Shown: in pieces, positions 8,536-18,671 of the stretch
Layout: each line of letters starts with the position of its first letter
How positions within the stretch are numbered: the first letter of the stretch is position 1
Notes under the pieces: generated by a model
What the model was told of the DNA's origin: nothing
Databases searched by the model: none
The model's input: only the letters and a program-made list of their open reading frames with translations
Assembly: GCF_003691585.1 (NCBI RefSeq)
Contig: NZ_CP033169.1
Location: forward strand, 3,286,001-3,350,000
Reading direction: 5' to 3'
DNA: 64,000 nt
Origin: Biomaibacter acetigenes
GTDB taxonomy: Bacteria; Bacillota; Thermosediminibacteria; Thermosediminibacterales; Tepidanaerobacteraceae
Made by a program: the position numbers and the translations under genes

Positions 8536-9732
8536 TCAAATAATCATATAAGATGCGGCTACAAGCAGGACCACCAGCATCATCCATGCTTTCTGTACGG
8601 TGGTATGCATGAGCACCTTGCCCATGACCAGGGGGCTTAAAGTATGGCCCATCCCCCAGAGTATAGGAATGACAGAACTCATCCTTCCCCGGTGGGAAGC
8701 TGGGGTATGGTTCGCTATGAAAGGCGTCAGACTTATGGCGTTGATTATTTCGCCGAGAGTAAAGATATATGCACCCAGGAAGAACATCGGCATGGTAGTG
8801 ACAAAACTGAACATTCCCAATCCCAGGGCATATAAAAGTCCTCCGTAGACCATGCGCCTTATGTGTTTCACATTTTCAGCCACCTTTGTTATTACAGGCG
8901 TAAAGAGCACCACGGTTAGGCCGTTTAAGCCTGCCACCATGCCGAAGAATTTCGCACCGTCATCTTTAAAGAGCCCCATAAGCTGCATGGGCAGCATAAA
9001 GGACCACTGGGCATAGGCAAAATTGTATATGAATACAATGATGGCTATATATATCAGGATAGGCCTTTTTAAGAGCACCGAAAAGATGGACCCCTCTACT
9101 TGCCTCTCCAGTGCCCTGCTCTCATCTATGATCTTTTCCTTTGTCTTATGTATGGTCTCCTTTATCATAAAAGCCACCAGCGCCAGTGCGATCAATGCCG
9201 TAGCCGCATCACCGATAAATACCAGGGGCAGGTGATTTTTATAGAGCATGCCGCCTATGACGGGACCCACGGCAAATCCCAAATTATGGCCCATGTAAGA
9301 GAGGGAATAGGCGCCGCTGCGGTTTTTCGGATTGGTAAGATCCGCCATGAGGGAGTCATGGCCGGGGGTTGCGATGGCCATACAAGCACCGGCCACCAAT
9401 ATGAGGTAGCCCATTGTCATGGACGGCTTTACAAACCCACATATGATGTAGAACATAGCCGCCAGGGTATCAAATATAATTATTATCTTTTTCCTGCCCA
9501 AGGTATCGGCCAATTTCCCACCTAAAAGAGAAGCGGGCAAAAATACAACTCCCGCCAGGCTCAGGTATAACCCCGCCGTTTCACTGGAAAGCCCCACTTT
9601 TTCGGTGAGGATGATGGTTAAAAGGGGCATCACGAAACACCCCATGGCATTTATGACCCTTGAGATAAATATTACATATATTTCTTTAGGCAATTCCCTG
9701 TAAGGGCTGAAAAGTTTTTTTAAAGCCGTCAT
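8536..9732 (-). CDS. Major facilitator superfamily transporter
   Basis: A 398-residue protein with about twelve hydrophobic segments. The loop 2-3 motif reads GGKLADTLGRKK, the MFS signature, and helix 5 has GHNLGFAVGPVIGG, close to the motif C of drug/H+ antiporters. An amphipathic loop rich in charge (KETIHKTKEKIIDESRAL) divides the two halves. The ATG at 9732 follows GGGGGA. The substrate is unknown; multidrug efflux is the most likely inference. The protein ends in SYMII, a slightly short C-terminus for the family. Confidence 0.85.
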   Translation of the reverse strand: MTALKKLFSPYRELPKEIYVIFISRVINAMGCFVMPLLTIILTEKVGLSSETAGLYLSLAGVVFLPASLLGGKLADTLGRKKIIIIFDTLAAMFYIICGFVKPSMTMGYLILVAGACMAIATPGHDSLMADLTNPKNRSGAYSLSYMGHNLGFAVGPVIGGMLYKNHLPLVFIGDAATALIALALVAFMIKETIHKTKEKIIDESRALERQVEGSIFSVLLKRPILIYIAIIVFIYNFAYAQWSFMLPMQLMGLFKDDGAKFFGMVAGLNGLTVVLFTPVITKVAENVKHIRRMVYGGLLYALGLGMFSFVTTMPMFFLGAYIFTLGEIINAISLTPFIANHTPASHRGRMSSVIPILWGMGHTLSPLVMGKVLMHTTVQKAWMMLVVLLVAASYMII

Positions 9733-9840
9733 TTTATCTTGTTCCCCCTATAGACACAAAAAAGCCATGTTCGCCTTTCATATTTTTTAAGAAAAGCATC
9801 CCATGACTTTTTAGGTATAAATATTTTCGTCATATTAAAA

Positions 9841-9869
9841 AGCCACGGAATCTTCAACGACCCGTGACT
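9841..9869 (-). terminator. Weak terminator-like hairpin upstream of the MFS gene
   Basis: On the minus strand AGTCACGG pairs with CCGTGGCT around a 12-nt loop and four to five T follow. It would end transcripts of the small gene at 9974-10144. Confidence 0.45.
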
Positions 9870-9973
9870 TATTTTATACTTGATTTTGATTTAAGGTATT
9901 TACGAGGGTGTTTCCGATTACCTTCATTGGCTTAATTTACCTGCCTCAATGCCCTTACCTATCAACATCAATT

Positions 9974-10144
9974 TCAAGCCGGGGTAACGGTAAAAATACC
10001 CAATACATAATAAACCAAATCCTGTTCACAGGCCGCTTTATCAATATTTATATGTTTTAGCGCAAAGTTACTTGCCGGATTTATAAAAGAATTCCCGGCT
10101 TTAGTGCCGTAAACCGCACTGCCGATGGTTTTAAGCCTTATCAT
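9974..10144 (-). CDS. Small hypothetical protein, 56 residues
   Basis: Starts at ATG 10144, fixed by AAAGGAGG nine bases upstream; the frame is open further upstream but lacks a second ribosome site. The protein is soluble and ends FTVTPA. Its shape (a short beta region followed by IDKAACEQDLVYYVLGI) faintly resembles the DUF1659 group of small proteins, but I cannot assign it with confidence. A terminator-like hairpin lies ~105 bp downstream. Confidence 0.55.
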   Translation of the reverse strand: MIRLKTIGSAVYGTKAGNSFINPASNFALKHINIDKAACEQDLVYYVLGIFTVTPA

Positions 10145-10242
10145 ATTTTGCGGCCTCCTTTCTTCACAGGATTTTATGTACTCAAAAAATTTTGTCATGC
10201 AAAAATACTATACCACTTAATGTTATCTTTGTCAATCATACT

Positions 10243-10479
10243 TTACAAAATATCACAATACACATCTTTTTTGCCCACCACTATGATGAGGGCTTGCTTT
10301 AGTTCTTCTGGCTTTATCCCCTGTTTTACTTTTACGCTTTCAGCATAGCTTTTAAGCTGAGAAAGGCCTCGTTCTCTTACTTCTTCAAGTCTTTGCCGTT
10401 CCTTCCGCTCAAATATGGACTGTCTCTTGTTTTTTGCTTTTGATTTCCGTAATAATGCATCTTGCCGTGACCGCGCCAA
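10243..10479 (-). CDS. Small basic hypothetical protein overlapping the EamA gene
   Basis: A 78-residue frame beginning with ATG at 10479 inside the 3' end of the EamA gene (71-bp overlap) and continuing 166 bp past its stop. The composition is highly charged and helical (ERKERQRLEEVRERG) with a hydrophobic tail (ALIIVVGKKDVY). Codon use in the non-overlapping part looks coding. No strong ribosome site is seen at the ATG, so reinitiation after EamA is the likely route if real. The function is unknown and it may be a remnant. Confidence 0.35.
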   Translation of the reverse strand: MARSRQDALLRKSKAKNKRQSIFERKERQRLEEVRERGLSQLKSYAESVKVKQGIKPEELKQALIIVVGKKDVYCDIL

Positions 10480-11278
10480 GCACGATTATCCCTCCGGCGA
10501 TGGCTCCTTTTCCCGGAACTTCGCCCAGCATCAGGAAGACCCAGATGGGATTTGTGATAGGTTCTATTACCGGAATGAGCACCGCTTCCAGGGCCGATAC
10601 GGACTTAATGGCGGTGGAATAAAGGATATACGGCAGGCCCAGCTGCACCGTGCCCAAAAGTGTAATTCCCAGAAATCCTGCAGCGGAAGGCATCGACCGG
10701 AACATGAAGGGAAAACCTATGAGAGCGGTGATGATATTGCCTAAAAACACCGATGAAAGGGGAGATCCGTCCTTTTGCCGGCGCATCAGCATGACCATGG
10801 CAGCATAGGTCATTCCGCTGAGGATGGCGAGGATGTTTCCCAGGAGGCCCCGGGTATCGAAATCATCCATGAAGAAAAGCACCATGCCGCCAAATACCAC
10901 AACTGTCGTTATCCAGTCCAGGGCCGTCACCCTTTCCTTTAAAAAAGCAAAGCTGAATAGGGCCACATAAATGGGCGCTGTATACTGGAGCAGGATGGTG
11001 TTGGCGGCAGTGGTCAACTTGTTGGCTACAACAAAAAGTATAACCGTAGCTGCATAAGCCAAAGCGCATAATATCTGTTCCCTCGACCAGGAAAGGTCCT
11101 TTTTGCGCAGCACTATTCCAATAAGAACGGCACCCACGGCGCTTCTTGCTCCCGCTATAGCCAGGGGATTCCACTCTACCCATTTTATGAAAAATCCGCC
11201 GGTGCTCCATAAGAGGGCGGCGCATATGAGGTATATGATTGCCCTCATCCTCGAGGGGATATGATGGTTTGTTTGCAT
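10409..11278 (-). CDS. EamA/DMT-family transporter
   Basis: A 289-residue membrane protein made of two EamA repeats of about five helices each (LLWSTGGFFIKW starts repeat one, LSGMTYAAMVMLM repeat two). The motif EPITNPIWVFLMLGE near the C-terminus is typical of drug/metabolite transporters. The ATG at 11278 follows AAAGGAGA. The substrate is unknown. A diverged partial homologue of its middle (residues ~70-140) survives as a pseudogene at 22262-22477. The gene directly follows a truncated acetyltransferase. Confidence 0.88.
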   Translation of the reverse strand: MQTNHHIPSRMRAIIYLICAALLWSTGGFFIKWVEWNPLAIAGARSAVGAVLIGIVLRKKDLSWSREQILCALAYAATVILFVVANKLTTAANTILLQYTAPIYVALFSFAFLKERVTALDWITTVVVFGGMVLFFMDDFDTRGLLGNILAILSGMTYAAMVMLMRRQKDGSPLSSVFLGNIITALIGFPFMFRSMPSAAGFLGITLLGTVQLGLPYILYSTAIKSVSALEAVLIPVIEPITNPIWVFLMLGEVPGKGAIAGGIIVLGAVTARCIITEIKSKKQETVHI

Positions 11279-11302
11279 AAGGTTTTCTCCTTTTTATCGG
11301 TA

Positions 11303-11596
11303 TCATGTCAAAATTTTTATGGCTTTTTCATTGTCCACAAACACGGTAAGCTCCAGCCGCATAAGTTTCAACCAGTTGTCGGCAAGGTCTATTATCTTGC
11401 TAAAAAGTGCCTTGCCTATGCCTTCCCCCTGATAGTCCTTATGCACCATGATGCCGATGCTTCCCGAATGCCTCATGCGTGGTATTGGGCTTATGTTTAA
11501 GCTGATCACTCCAATGACTTTCTTTTGCTCGTTTTCCTCCACTTCAGCCACCAGCATATGGTGGTTTGGAGTTCTATTCGGCTTTATTTGTTTTCC
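11303..11596 (-). pseudogene. GNAT acetyltransferase, truncated at both ends
   Basis: The frame between stops reads NRTPNHHMLVAEVEENEQ, VIGVISLNI, IGIMVHKDYQGEGIGKALFSK and LELTVFVDNEKAIKIL, which covers the core of a GNAT fold including the acetyl-CoA motif QGEGIGKAL. The N-terminal strand-helix part is missing (an in-frame TAA lies 13 codons before the first ATG), and it stops before the usual LYEKxGF segment. It is therefore most likely a decayed gene rather than a short active enzyme. Confidence 0.65.
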
Positions 11597-11670
11597 TTAT
11601 TTCTTTTGACTTTCTTTGAAATTCAAAAATTTGACTAAGTCTATATCTGTTTTTATCATACCATAACTAT

Positions 11671-11775
11671 AATGAAAAAAATAGGTTTTTACAACTCGGC
11701 AACATTTTACATCATGATACCCAACCCTGCGGGAGATAACACCATCATCGATAGAATCGAAGAATTCGAGTTTTA
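11671..11775 (+). other. Possible 34-residue ORF or gene remnant
   Basis: A plus-strand frame from ATG 11671 ends in FEF and TAG. It contains NPAGDNTIIDRIEEFEF, which reads like a real C-terminal segment, but no ribosome site precedes it and no family is recognised. Low support. Confidence 0.2.
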
Positions 11776-11810
11776 GTAAGCTTAAGGTGTCATCCCCCCT
11801 GGCACCCTAT

Positions 11811-12599
11811 TTATAATACTTCTTTTATGAGACTCACAAATTCACATACATTACTCAGCATCCGGCGCCTGTCTTTGCCCTGCTCGATAAGCCTTACAAT
11901 GGCGCTGCCCACAATCACCCCTTCGCAGTAATCCCTGAATCTTTTCGCCATCTCGGGGCCGGAGATGCCGAAACCGAGAGCCCGGGGAAGGGCCGTATAG
12001 CGTGACACCTCTTCCATATAGGCTTTGATGTCCGTCTCTATTTCTTCCCGCACACCGGTCACCCCTTTTGTGGAGATGCAGTAAACAAAACCCCCGGCGC
12101 CTTCCACAATATTTTTGATGCGCTCATGGGAGGTGGGAGCCACCAGGGGTATCAAATGCATGCCGTGGGATGAGACAATATCCGCCATCTCGCGACGCTC
12201 CTCCACGGGCAGGTCGGGTATTATCAGTCCGTCCACTCCCGCATCCCGAGCCTCTTTTATAAATCTTTCGGGGCCATATCTAAATACAGAGTTATAATAT
12301 ACGAGGTACACCAGAGGAATGTCACTGGTTTTTCTTATGGATTTTACTATATCCATTACGCTGGTTATTTTTATACCCGCCTTCAGGGCCCTGGCCGAGG
12401 CCCTCTGGATGACCGGCCCGTCGGCAAGGGGGTCTGAATAGGGGATTCCAAGCTCCACTATGTCGGCCCCGGCCCTTTCCATTGCAACTACCAGTTCGCC
12501 GGTGGTTTCCGGGTCGGGGTCACCGGCGGTTATAAAGGTTATAAGCGCCTTTTGCCCGGTCTTTTGCAGACTGTATAATCTTTCATCTATCCTGTTCAC
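11811..12599 (-). CDS. trpA: Tryptophan synthase alpha chain
   Basis: Cleaves indole-3-glycerol phosphate to indole and glyceraldehyde 3-phosphate, channelling indole to TrpB. The TIM-barrel motifs [15 protein letters not shown] (catalytic Glu and Asp), IPDLPVEE and GFGISGPE (phosphate binding) are complete across 262 residues. The ATG overlaps the trpB stop by 4 bp (ATGA), indicating translational coupling. It is the last gene of the trp operon. Confidence 0.97.
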   Translation of the reverse strand: MNRIDERLYSLQKTGQKALITFITAGDPDPETTGELVVAMERAGADIVELGIPYSDPLADGPVIQRASARALKAGIKITSVMDIVKSIRKTSDIPLVYLVYYNSVFRYGPERFIKEARDAGVDGLIIPDLPVEERREMADIVSSHGMHLIPLVAPTSHERIKNIVEGAGGFVYCISTKGVTGVREEIETDIKAYMEEVSRYTALPRALGFGISGPEMAKRFRDYCEGVIVGSAIVRLIEQGKDRRRMLSNVCEFVSLIKEVL

Positions 12600-13780
12600 A
12601 GCTTCACCCCCATTAAATCGGCTATTTGTTCGACATCCTTGTCTCCCCTGCCGGAAAGGTTTACCACTATAATATCTTCCTCGGAAAGCTTCGGTGCCAG
12701 TTTCATGGCATAAGCCACGGCATGGGCGCTTTCCAGGGCAGGTATAATGCCCTCTGTCTTTGTAAGGGTTATAAAGGCATTCACCGCTTCCTCATCGGTG
12801 GCGTAAACGTATTCGGCCCTTCCGGTTTCTTTGAAAAAGGCGTGCTCCGGCCCTACGCCGGGATAGTCCAGGCCTGCGGATATGGAGTAGACAGGCATTA
12901 TCTGGCCCTCGTCGTCCTGCAGCACGTATGTCTTCATGCCGTGAAGCACTCCTATACTGCCTCTTGTGAGCTTTGCCGCATGCTGGCCGCTGTCAAGTCC
13001 CATGCCCCCCGCCTCGACTCCCACCAGCTTTACGCTTTTATCTTCATAAAAGGGGTAAAAAATTCCCATGGAATTGCTCCCGCCGCCGACGCAGGCGATG
13101 ATGTAATCCGGAAGCCTGCCGGTCTTTTCCATGATCTGGGCTCTGGTCTCATCGCCTATAACCCTCTGGAAGTCCCTGACCATGGTGGGGTAGGGGTGAG
13201 GCCCCACCACCGACCCCATCACGTAAAAGGTGTCGTCCACATGGGCCACCCAGTGCCTCATAGCTTCATTTACGGCGTCCTTTAGGGTGCCGGTTCCCTG
13301 GTCTACACTGGTCACCCTGGCTCCTAAGAGCTTCATCCTGAAGACATTCAGAGCCTGCCGCCTGACATCCTCCTTTCCCATGAATATCTCGCACTCCATC
13401 CCGAACATGGCCGCCGCGGTAGCCGTGGCCACACCGTGCTGTCCGGCCCCGGTTTCAGCTATCACCCTGCGCTTGCCCATGCGCTTTGCCAAAAGTACCT
13501 GCCCCAGGACGTTGTTTATTTTATGCGCCCCGGTGTGGTTGAGGTCCTCACGCTTCAAGTAAATCCTGGCACCGCAAAGCTTTTTTGTGAGGTTTTCGGC
13601 AAAGTAAAGAGGTGTGGGCCTGCCGGCGTATTCTCTCAAATAATACCTGTACTCCTCCATGAATTTTTCGTCGGCTACGGCCGTATTAAACTCTTTCTCC
13701 AGTTCCGCAAGGGCGTTCATCACGGTTTCCGGTACATATTGCCCGCCGAATATGCCGAATCTGCCCGGCACATCTTTCAT
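12596..13780 (-). CDS. trpB: Tryptophan synthase beta chain
   Basis: PLP enzyme that condenses indole with serine. HTGAHKINN carries the Schiff-base Lys, [11 protein letters not shown] and GGGSNSMG bind the substrate carboxylate and PLP phosphate, and the C-terminus has NLSGRGDKD. The 394 residues match TrpB1 of normal TrpAB complexes. It overlaps trpF by 4 bp upstream and trpA by 4 bp downstream. Confidence 0.98.
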   Translation of the reverse strand: MKDVPGRFGIFGGQYVPETVMNALAELEKEFNTAVADEKFMEEYRYYLREYAGRPTPLYFAENLTKKLCGARIYLKREDLNHTGAHKINNVLGQVLLAKRMGKRRVIAETGAGQHGVATATAAAMFGMECEIFMGKEDVRRQALNVFRMKLLGARVTSVDQGTGTLKDAVNEAMRHWVAHVDDTFYVMGSVVGPHPYPTMVRDFQRVIGDETRAQIMEKTGRLPDYIIACVGGGSNSMGIFYPFYEDKSVKLVGVEAGGMGLDSGQHAAKLTRGSIGVLHGMKTYVLQDDEGQIMPVYSISAGLDYPGVGPEHAFFKETGRAEYVYATDEEAVNAFITLTKTEGIIPALESAHAVAYAMKLAPKLSEEDIIVVNLSGRGDKDVEQIADLMGVKL

Positions 13781-14385
13781 AAACTCCTCACCCTTTCCAC
13801 AAATTTTTTCATCTTTTCAAAGTCTTTATATCCGCCGGTCTCAACGCCGGTGCTCACATCCACGGCATATGGCTTTACTTTCAGGATGGCCTCCCTCACA
13901 TTGCCGGCGTCAAGGCCGCCGGCCAGGATTACCGGCTGCCTGAGCCGGACGCCTTCCATCAAGTCCAGGTCAAACCTCAATCCGGTTCCGCCGTAAAGCC
14001 CTTTTACCGAAGAATCCAGTAAAATCCCATCGACTTCGTAATCTTCCGCAGCTTTTAAACTATCCGCACCTTCGACCCTGATGGCCTTCCAGACTGAAAC
14101 CCTCCCGTAACCTCTGACACTTTCCGGCGGTTCGTCGCCGTGAAGCTGTATCACATCCAGGCCCAATTCCTCACAGGCTTTCATTATCACATCCGGCCTC
14201 TCATTAACGAACACTCCCACCTTTTTTATGGCCTTATCTAGGGCCGCGATGAGCTTTTCGGCTTCTTCAAAGCTTATGCGCCTCCTGCTTGGGGCGAAGA
14301 CAAACCCGGCGTAGTCCACCTTCAACCTGTTCACATATTCGATGTCCTGCGGCCGCCTCAGTCCGCAAATCTTAACTTTCACCAT
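13777..14385 (-). CDS. trpF: Phosphoribosylanthranilate isomerase
   Basis: Catalyses the Amadori rearrangement in tryptophan synthesis. [10 protein letters not shown] at the N-terminus includes the catalytic Cys, VQLHGDE and ILLDSS with the catalytic Asp follow, and [10 protein letters not shown] binds phosphate. The ATG at 14385 is chosen because GGGAGG lies 9 nt upstream; the frame extends 22 codons further, into the intergenic gap, without support. Length 202 residues is typical. Confidence 0.95.
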   Translation of the reverse strand: MVKVKICGLRRPQDIEYVNRLKVDYAGFVFAPSRRRISFEEAEKLIAALDKAIKKVGVFVNERPDVIMKACEELGLDVIQLHGDEPPESVRGYGRVSVWKAIRVEGADSLKAAEDYEVDGILLDSSVKGLYGGTGLRFDLDLMEGVRLRQPVILAGGLDAGNVREAILKVKPYAVDVSTGVETGGYKDFEKMKKFVERVRSL

Positions 14386-14413
14386 GTCCACCATCCCTCC
14401 CCGGCCGTATCTA

Positions 14414-15187
14414 TCATGCTTCTTTAAAGGCCGCCAAATCCCGGCATACATCCTTTGATTTCATGAGGGTCTCCCCCACCAGAATGCCGTCCACGCCTAT
14501 GGATTTGAGATAACGCACATCATTCGCCGTTTTTATGCCGCTTTCGGAAATTTTTATTATGCCTTCCGGAATCCTGCCGATGAGCCTCTCGCAGGTCTTG
14601 AGATCTACACTGAAATCTTTCAGGTTCCTGTTGTTTATGCCGATGATGCGGGCCCCGGCGTCCAGGGCCGCATCCAGTTCTCTCTCGTCATGGACCTCCA
14701 CAAGGCAGTCAAGCCCCAGGGACTGTGCTTTTTTATAAAAATACCCGATCTTTTCGCCGAGGACTGCCACGATAAGCAAAAGGGCGTCGGCTCCTAAGGC
14801 TTTCGCCTGGTAAATCTGATATTCGTGGATGATAAAATCCTTTCTCAGGACGGGGCAGGATGCTATATCTTTGACGATTTTCAGGAAGCTGTCGTCACCC
14901 AGAAAAAACTTTTTTTCCGTCAGCACCGATATGGCATCCGTGCCGCCTTTTTCGTACTGAACCGCCGTGAAGGCCGGATCAAGGTCCGGCTTTATGACTC
15001 CTCTTGAAGGAGAAGCCTTTTTTATCTCGGCGATGATTTTAATCCCTTTTTTCCCCGTCAAAGCTTTCTCCAGGCTCCTGGGGAGACCCATGTCTTTGAT
15101 TTCATCCTCCAGGGCTGATAAAGGCTTTTTTTCCATTTCATCTTTTAGCTGTCGTTCTTTATAGGCAATGATTTCATCCAGAATCAT
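14414..15187 (-). CDS. trpC: Indole-3-glycerol phosphate synthase
   Basis: Closes the indole ring from carboxyphenylaminodeoxyribulose phosphate. The (beta-alpha)8 barrel shows IKKASPSRG (Lys and Glu catalytic region), [24 protein letters not shown] and ISESGIKT. At 257 residues it is complete. It overlaps trpD by 4 bp and is followed by a 28-bp gap with its own ribosome site before trpF. Confidence 0.97.
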   Translation of the reverse strand: MILDEIIAYKERQLKDEMEKKPLSALEDEIKDMGLPRSLEKALTGKKGIKIIAEIKKASPSRGVIKPDLDPAFTAVQYEKGGTDAISVLTEKKFFLGDDSFLKIVKDIASCPVLRKDFIIHEYQIYQAKALGADALLLIVAVLGEKIGYFYKKAQSLGLDCLVEVHDERELDAALDAGARIIGINNRNLKDFSVDLKTCERLIGRIPEGIIKISESGIKTANDVRYLKSIGVDGILVGETLMKSKDVCRDLAAFKEA

Positions 15188-16197
15188 ACGGCCGCCCTGC
15201 TTTCTCTTATAAACTCATTCAATTTTTCATAGGCGGCTCCCGAGTCTATTAGATTCTGAGCCATCTGGACGCCTTCTTTGAGGTCCTCCGCAACTTCGCC
15301 CACATATAGGGCTGCGGCGCTGTTCAACACCACCACATCCCTCTGCGGGCCCTTTTTGCCCTGCAGCACATCCAAAATTACCCTTGCATTGTAGCTGCTG
15401 TCCCCTCCGGCTATTTCCTCAGGTTTTGTCAGGGGAATGCCGAAGTCCCGGGGGTTTATGGTATAATTTTTAATTATGCCGTCTTTTACTTCACTCACTA
15501 TGGTCTCCCTGGTGGTGGTTATTTCATCGAGGCCGTCACGCCCGTGGACCACCATGGCCCTTTTGACTCCGAGTTTCAGCAGCACCCGTGCCAGGGGCCT
15601 TGTGAGGATGCCGTCGTACACGCCCAGGACCTGGCCCCTGACGGAGGCCGGGTTGGTCAGCGGCCCCAGGATATTGAAGACGGTCCTGGTGCCCAGCTCT
15701 TTCCGGGGACCGGCCACGTTTTTCATGGCGGAGTGATAAAGGGGGGCGAACAGGAATGTAATTCCCACCTTTTCAATACACCTTCCGGCATCTTCCGGCT
15801 CCAGGTCTATTTTTGCCCCCAGGGCTTCAAGGACATCGGCGCTGCCGCTCTTGCTGGATACGGCTTTATTGCCGTGTTTTGCCACCTTCACTCCCCCGGC
15901 GGCGGCCACAAACGCCACAGCGGTGGATATATTGAAGGTTTTGCCGCCGTCTCCGCCCGTGCCGCATGTATCTATGGCGAAACCCTCAACATCCACCTTC
16001 CTGGCCCTGGACCTCATAGACCGGGCAAATCCCGTGATTTCCTCCACTTTTTCTCCTTTCATCCTCATTCCCACCAGAAAACCGCCTATCTGAGACGGAG
16101 CGGCCTTGCCGTCCATGATATGGTCCATGGCCTTCCGGGCTTCGTCCTCGCTTAAATCCTCTCTCATGATGACTTTTTTTATAATCTCATGAAACAT
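15184..16197 (-). CDS. trpD: Anthranilate phosphoribosyltransferase
   Basis: Transfers the phosphoribosyl group from PRPP to anthranilate. [15 protein letters not shown] is the PRPP diphosphate loop, [21 protein letters not shown] is the anthranilate/PRPP region (20-residue limit: [20 protein letters not shown]) and [12 protein letters not shown] the magnesium site. The second ATG at 16197 sits 8 nt after GGAGGGCG, while the first (16203) is only 2 nt away, so 16197 is preferred. It starts inside the trpG 3' end. TrpG is a separate protein here, not fused. Confidence 0.94.
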   Translation of the reverse strand: MFHEIIKKVIMREDLSEDEARKAMDHIMDGKAAPSQIGGFLVGMRMKGEKVEEITGFARSMRSRARKVDVEGFAIDTCGTGGDGGKTFNISTAVAFVAAAGGVKVAKHGNKAVSSKSGSADVLEALGAKIDLEPEDAGRCIEKVGITFLFAPLYHSAMKNVAGPRKELGTRTVFNILGPLTNPASVRGQVLGVYDGILTRPLARVLLKLGVKRAMVVHGRDGLDEITTTRETIVSEVKDGIIKNYTINPRDFGIPLTKPEEIAGGDSSYNARVILDVLQGKKGPQRDVVVLNSAAALYVGEVAEDLKEGVQMAQNLIDSGAAYEKLNEFIRESRAAV

Positions 16198-16765
16198 ATT
16201 CATCGCCCTCCAGAAAATTTTTTAAAATGGATTTCCCCTCTTCCGTGAGTATTGACTCGGGATGAAATTGAACCCCGTAAACCGGAAATTTTTTATGGCG
16301 AATGCCCATTATGACACCTCCGGCGGTCACTGCCGTCACCTCCAGTTCATCGGGAAGTGTACCGCCCTTTATGACCAGCGAGTGATACCTCATGGCCGTA
16401 ATTGGATTTTTTATTCCTCTAAAGATCCCCCGGCCGTTGTGTGACACCTGTGATGTCTTGCCGTGGAAGATCTTTTCGGCACCGGTGACCTTTGCCCCAT
16501 AGGCCACGCCTATGGCCTGGTGCCCCAGGCATATGCCGAGGATTGGAATCCTGCCGTCGTTTTTCCTGATAAGATCCACGCATATGCCGGCATCTTCCGG
16601 CCTACCTGGACCCGGAGAAAGGATTATCCTGCGGGCCCCCGAATTCATCACATCCTCCACGTCAATCTCATCGTTTCTGACCACCTCTACTTCGGGGTAA
16701 AGCTCCCCAGCATACTGATACAGATTGTATGTAAAGGAATCATAGTTGTCTATTATCAGAATCAC
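16187..16765 (-). CDS. trpG: Anthranilate synthase glutamine amidotransferase component
   Basis: Class I glutaminase that supplies ammonia to Trp[11 protein letters not shown] opens the protein, [10 protein letters not shown] carries the nucleophilic Cys, and [10 protein letters not shown] supplies the catalytic His and Glu. At 192 residues it is a free-standing subunit. It overlaps trpE by 4 bp. It may also serve para-aminobenzoate synthesis, as in Bacillus PabA, since no separate pab genes are in view; that is inference. Confidence 0.95.
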   Translation of the reverse strand: MILIIDNYDSFTYNLYQYAGELYPEVEVVRNDEIDVEDVMNSGARRIILSPGPGRPEDAGICVDLIRKNDGRIPILGICLGHQAIGVAYGAKVTGAEKIFHGKTSQVSHNGRGIFRGIKNPITAMRYHSLVIKGGTLPDELEVTAVTAGGVIMGIRHKKFPVYGVQFHPESILTEEGKSILKNFLEGDEYVS

Positions 16766-18213
16766 CCCAGCACCTCCTTTAAAGCCATGGCTTTATTTAA
16801 AATCTCACGGTATTCTTTTTCGGGCACCGAGTCGTAAACTATGCCCGCTCCAGACTGGATGTAAGCCATACCGTCCTTGAAAATGACGGTTCTTATGGCG
16901 ATGCAGAAATCCATGTTTCCCCTGAAGCCCAAATAACCCACCGCCCCGGCATATATCCCGCGCCTTTTTTCCTCCAGCTCCTCGATTATTTCCATGGCCC
17001 GTATCTTGGGAGCTCCGGATACCGTCCCGGCCGGCAGGCAGGCCAGAAGGGCGTCGATACAAGTTTTGCCCTGTTTTAACTTGCCGCTCACCGTCGACAC
17101 GATATGCATGACGTGAGAGTACATATCGACTTCCATGAAGCGTTCCACTTTCACGCTGCCGAACTCGCTCACCTTTCCCAGATCATTTCTGCCCAGATCT
17201 ACGAGCATGACGTGTTCGGCCCTCTCTTTTTCATCGGCCAGGAGTTCCTTTTTTAACTTTTCATCTTCCTCCGGCGTCTTTCCCCGGGGTTTGGTGCCCG
17301 CAATAGGGTTTGTGGTGACGATACCATCTTTTACGGCCACCAGGCTTTCGGGAGAAGAGCCCACCACTTGGAACTCCCCGAAGTCCATATAAAAAAGATA
17401 TGGCGACGGGTTGAGGGCCCTGAGCCTCCTGTAAGCTTCAAACGGGTCTACTTTCGCGACGGCCGTCATTCTCTCGGACATCACCACCTGAAATATGTCG
17501 CCGGCTTTGATGTATTCAATGGCCTTTCTCACTTTCTCGCAGAAGGAATTTTTGTTGCAACTTTTCCGAAATTCGGGGATCAAATTTTGGACCGTCGCCA
17601 GGGGATGCAAATCCTTTTTCCTCAAGACGGTTTTCTTCAGTTCATATAGTCTTTCGACTATGTGTTCATATTCGGTTTCTTCATCGGGCACGGCATTGTA
17701 AACCACGTAAAGGTTGTGGTAAAAATGGTCGTAGATTATAACTTCCTTATAAAACATCAGGAAACATTCCGGCAGATGCAGTTCATCGGGATTGTCATCG
17801 GGAAGTTTTTCATAGAGCCTTATCACATCATAACCCACATATCCCACGGCGCCGCCTGTGAAGGCGGGCAAATCTGCAAAAAGCCCGGGCGGTGCGCTGT
17901 CGTACCCGTATCTTTTAAAATAATCTTCTACAATATCCAGCACCCTGCCGTTTTCCGTCTTCACCCCGCCCTTTGAAACTGTCACAACCCTGTCCCCGTA
18001 ACTTTTAACGGCCATATGCGGGCTTGCTCCGAGAAAGGAGTATCTTCCCCAGTTTTTCCCGCATTCGGCGCTCTCCAGCAGGAACTTATTGCGGCCGTCC
18101 AGATTGTAAAAAAGCTCAATGGGAGTAAACTCGTCGGCATTTACCTTTAACATGACTGGAATTACATGGTCCTTCCTCATTGACTCAAACCCGCGTTTAT
18201 CGGGAAACACCAT
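16762..18213 (-). CDS. trpE: Anthranilate synthase component I
   Basis: Converts chorismate and ammonia to anthranilate. The chorismate-binding domain shows IKAGDIFQVVMSER, GSSPESLV, PIAGTKPRG, DLGRNDLG, GTVSGAPKIRAMEII and the C-terminal IQSGAGIVYDSVPE. The ATG at 18213 is preferred because GGGGTGG precedes it; the open frame upstream is part of the T-box leader and is not coding. An N-terminal segment with LLESAEC (the LLES-type tryptophan feedback site) suggests feedback inhibition. First gene of trpEGDCFBA. Confidence 0.97.
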   Translation of the reverse strand: MVFPDKRGFESMRKDHVIPVMLKVNADEFTPIELFYNLDGRNKFLLESAECGKNWGRYSFLGASPHMAVKSYGDRVVTVSKGGVKTENGRVLDIVEDYFKRYGYDSAPPGLFADLPAFTGGAVGYVGYDVIRLYEKLPDDNPDELHLPECFLMFYKEVIIYDHFYHNLYVVYNAVPDEETEYEHIVERLYELKKTVLRKKDLHPLATVQNLIPEFRKSCNKNSFCEKVRKAIEYIKAGDIFQVVMSERMTAVAKVDPFEAYRRLRALNPSPYLFYMDFGEFQVVGSSPESLVAVKDGIVTTNPIAGTKPRGKTPEEDEKLKKELLADEKERAEHVMLVDLGRNDLGKVSEFGSVKVERFMEVDMYSHVMHIVSTVSGKLKQGKTCIDALLACLPAGTVSGAPKIRAMEIIEELEEKRRGIYAGAVGYLGFRGNMDFCIAIRTVIFKDGMAYIQSGAGIVYDSVPEKEYREILNKAMALKEVLG

Positions 18214-18236
18214 ACACAACCACCCCTTTTTTTGAG

Positions 18237-18575
18237 ATAAAAAAAACACCCCGCCCTTTTGGGGCGAAGTGTGTCGCGGTGCCACCCAATTTTGACCTTG
18301 CGTAAAAGATGGTATCAAAAAAGGCACTTCTTCCTTAGGAAAAAGTGCCTTTTATAAGCTCAGCCACCTAAAGCAAAGCCTTCTCGTTCCAGGTACGGAA
18401 TGCAAGAGCATTCGATACCCTGTCCTTTTAACGGCGGACTTTCCGTCTCCTGCTACTTTTAGTTCGCATGGCTTCTCCCGGGCCCATTCAACGGCAACCG
18501 CGGCACCGGTCTTCCACCGCCACCGGCTCGCTTTGGCCTGAATTACCGCCTACTCTTCCCGATCATTGAATTTTC
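18237..18575 (-). ncRNA. T-box riboswitch leader of the trp operon (Trp specifier)
   Basis: On the minus strand the leader begins with GGGAAGAGTAGGCGG (AG/K-turn side of stem I), then GAGCCGGTGGCGGTGGA (stem I distal part), and a specifier loop GAATGGG with UGG at 18486-18484, the Trp codon. The T-box core GGGTGGCACCGCG is at 18287-18275 and pairs with the uncharged tRNA 3' end in the antiterminator. The terminator is an 11-bp stem followed by eight T (18268-18237). Uncharged tRNA-Trp should turn on trpE. An additional terminator-like hairpin lies at 18317-18353. Confidence 0.93.
18317..18353 (-). terminator. Extra terminator-like hairpin inside the trp T-box leader
   Basis: In the position of T-box stem III, AAAAGGCACTT pairs with AAGTGCC followed by six T on the minus strand. 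Most stem III hairpins lack a T-run; this one has all the features of an intrinsic terminator before the T-box core. Confidence 0.5.
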
Positions 18576-18596
18576 TTTCTTTACTTGTTGTTTTTT

Positions 18597-18625
18597 ATAA
18601 TACACCCAAAGCTTTGATATGTCAA
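18597..18625 (-). promoter_or_regulatory. Sigma-A promoter of the trp operon
   Basis: On the minus strand TTGACA (18625-18620), 17-bp spacer, TATTAT (18602-18597). Transcription would begin ~20 nt before stem I of the T-box. Confidence 0.85.
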
Positions 18626-18671
18626 TAGCCATTTTACCTTTGTTAATCTTCTTCAATCATAACTTTTAGAT

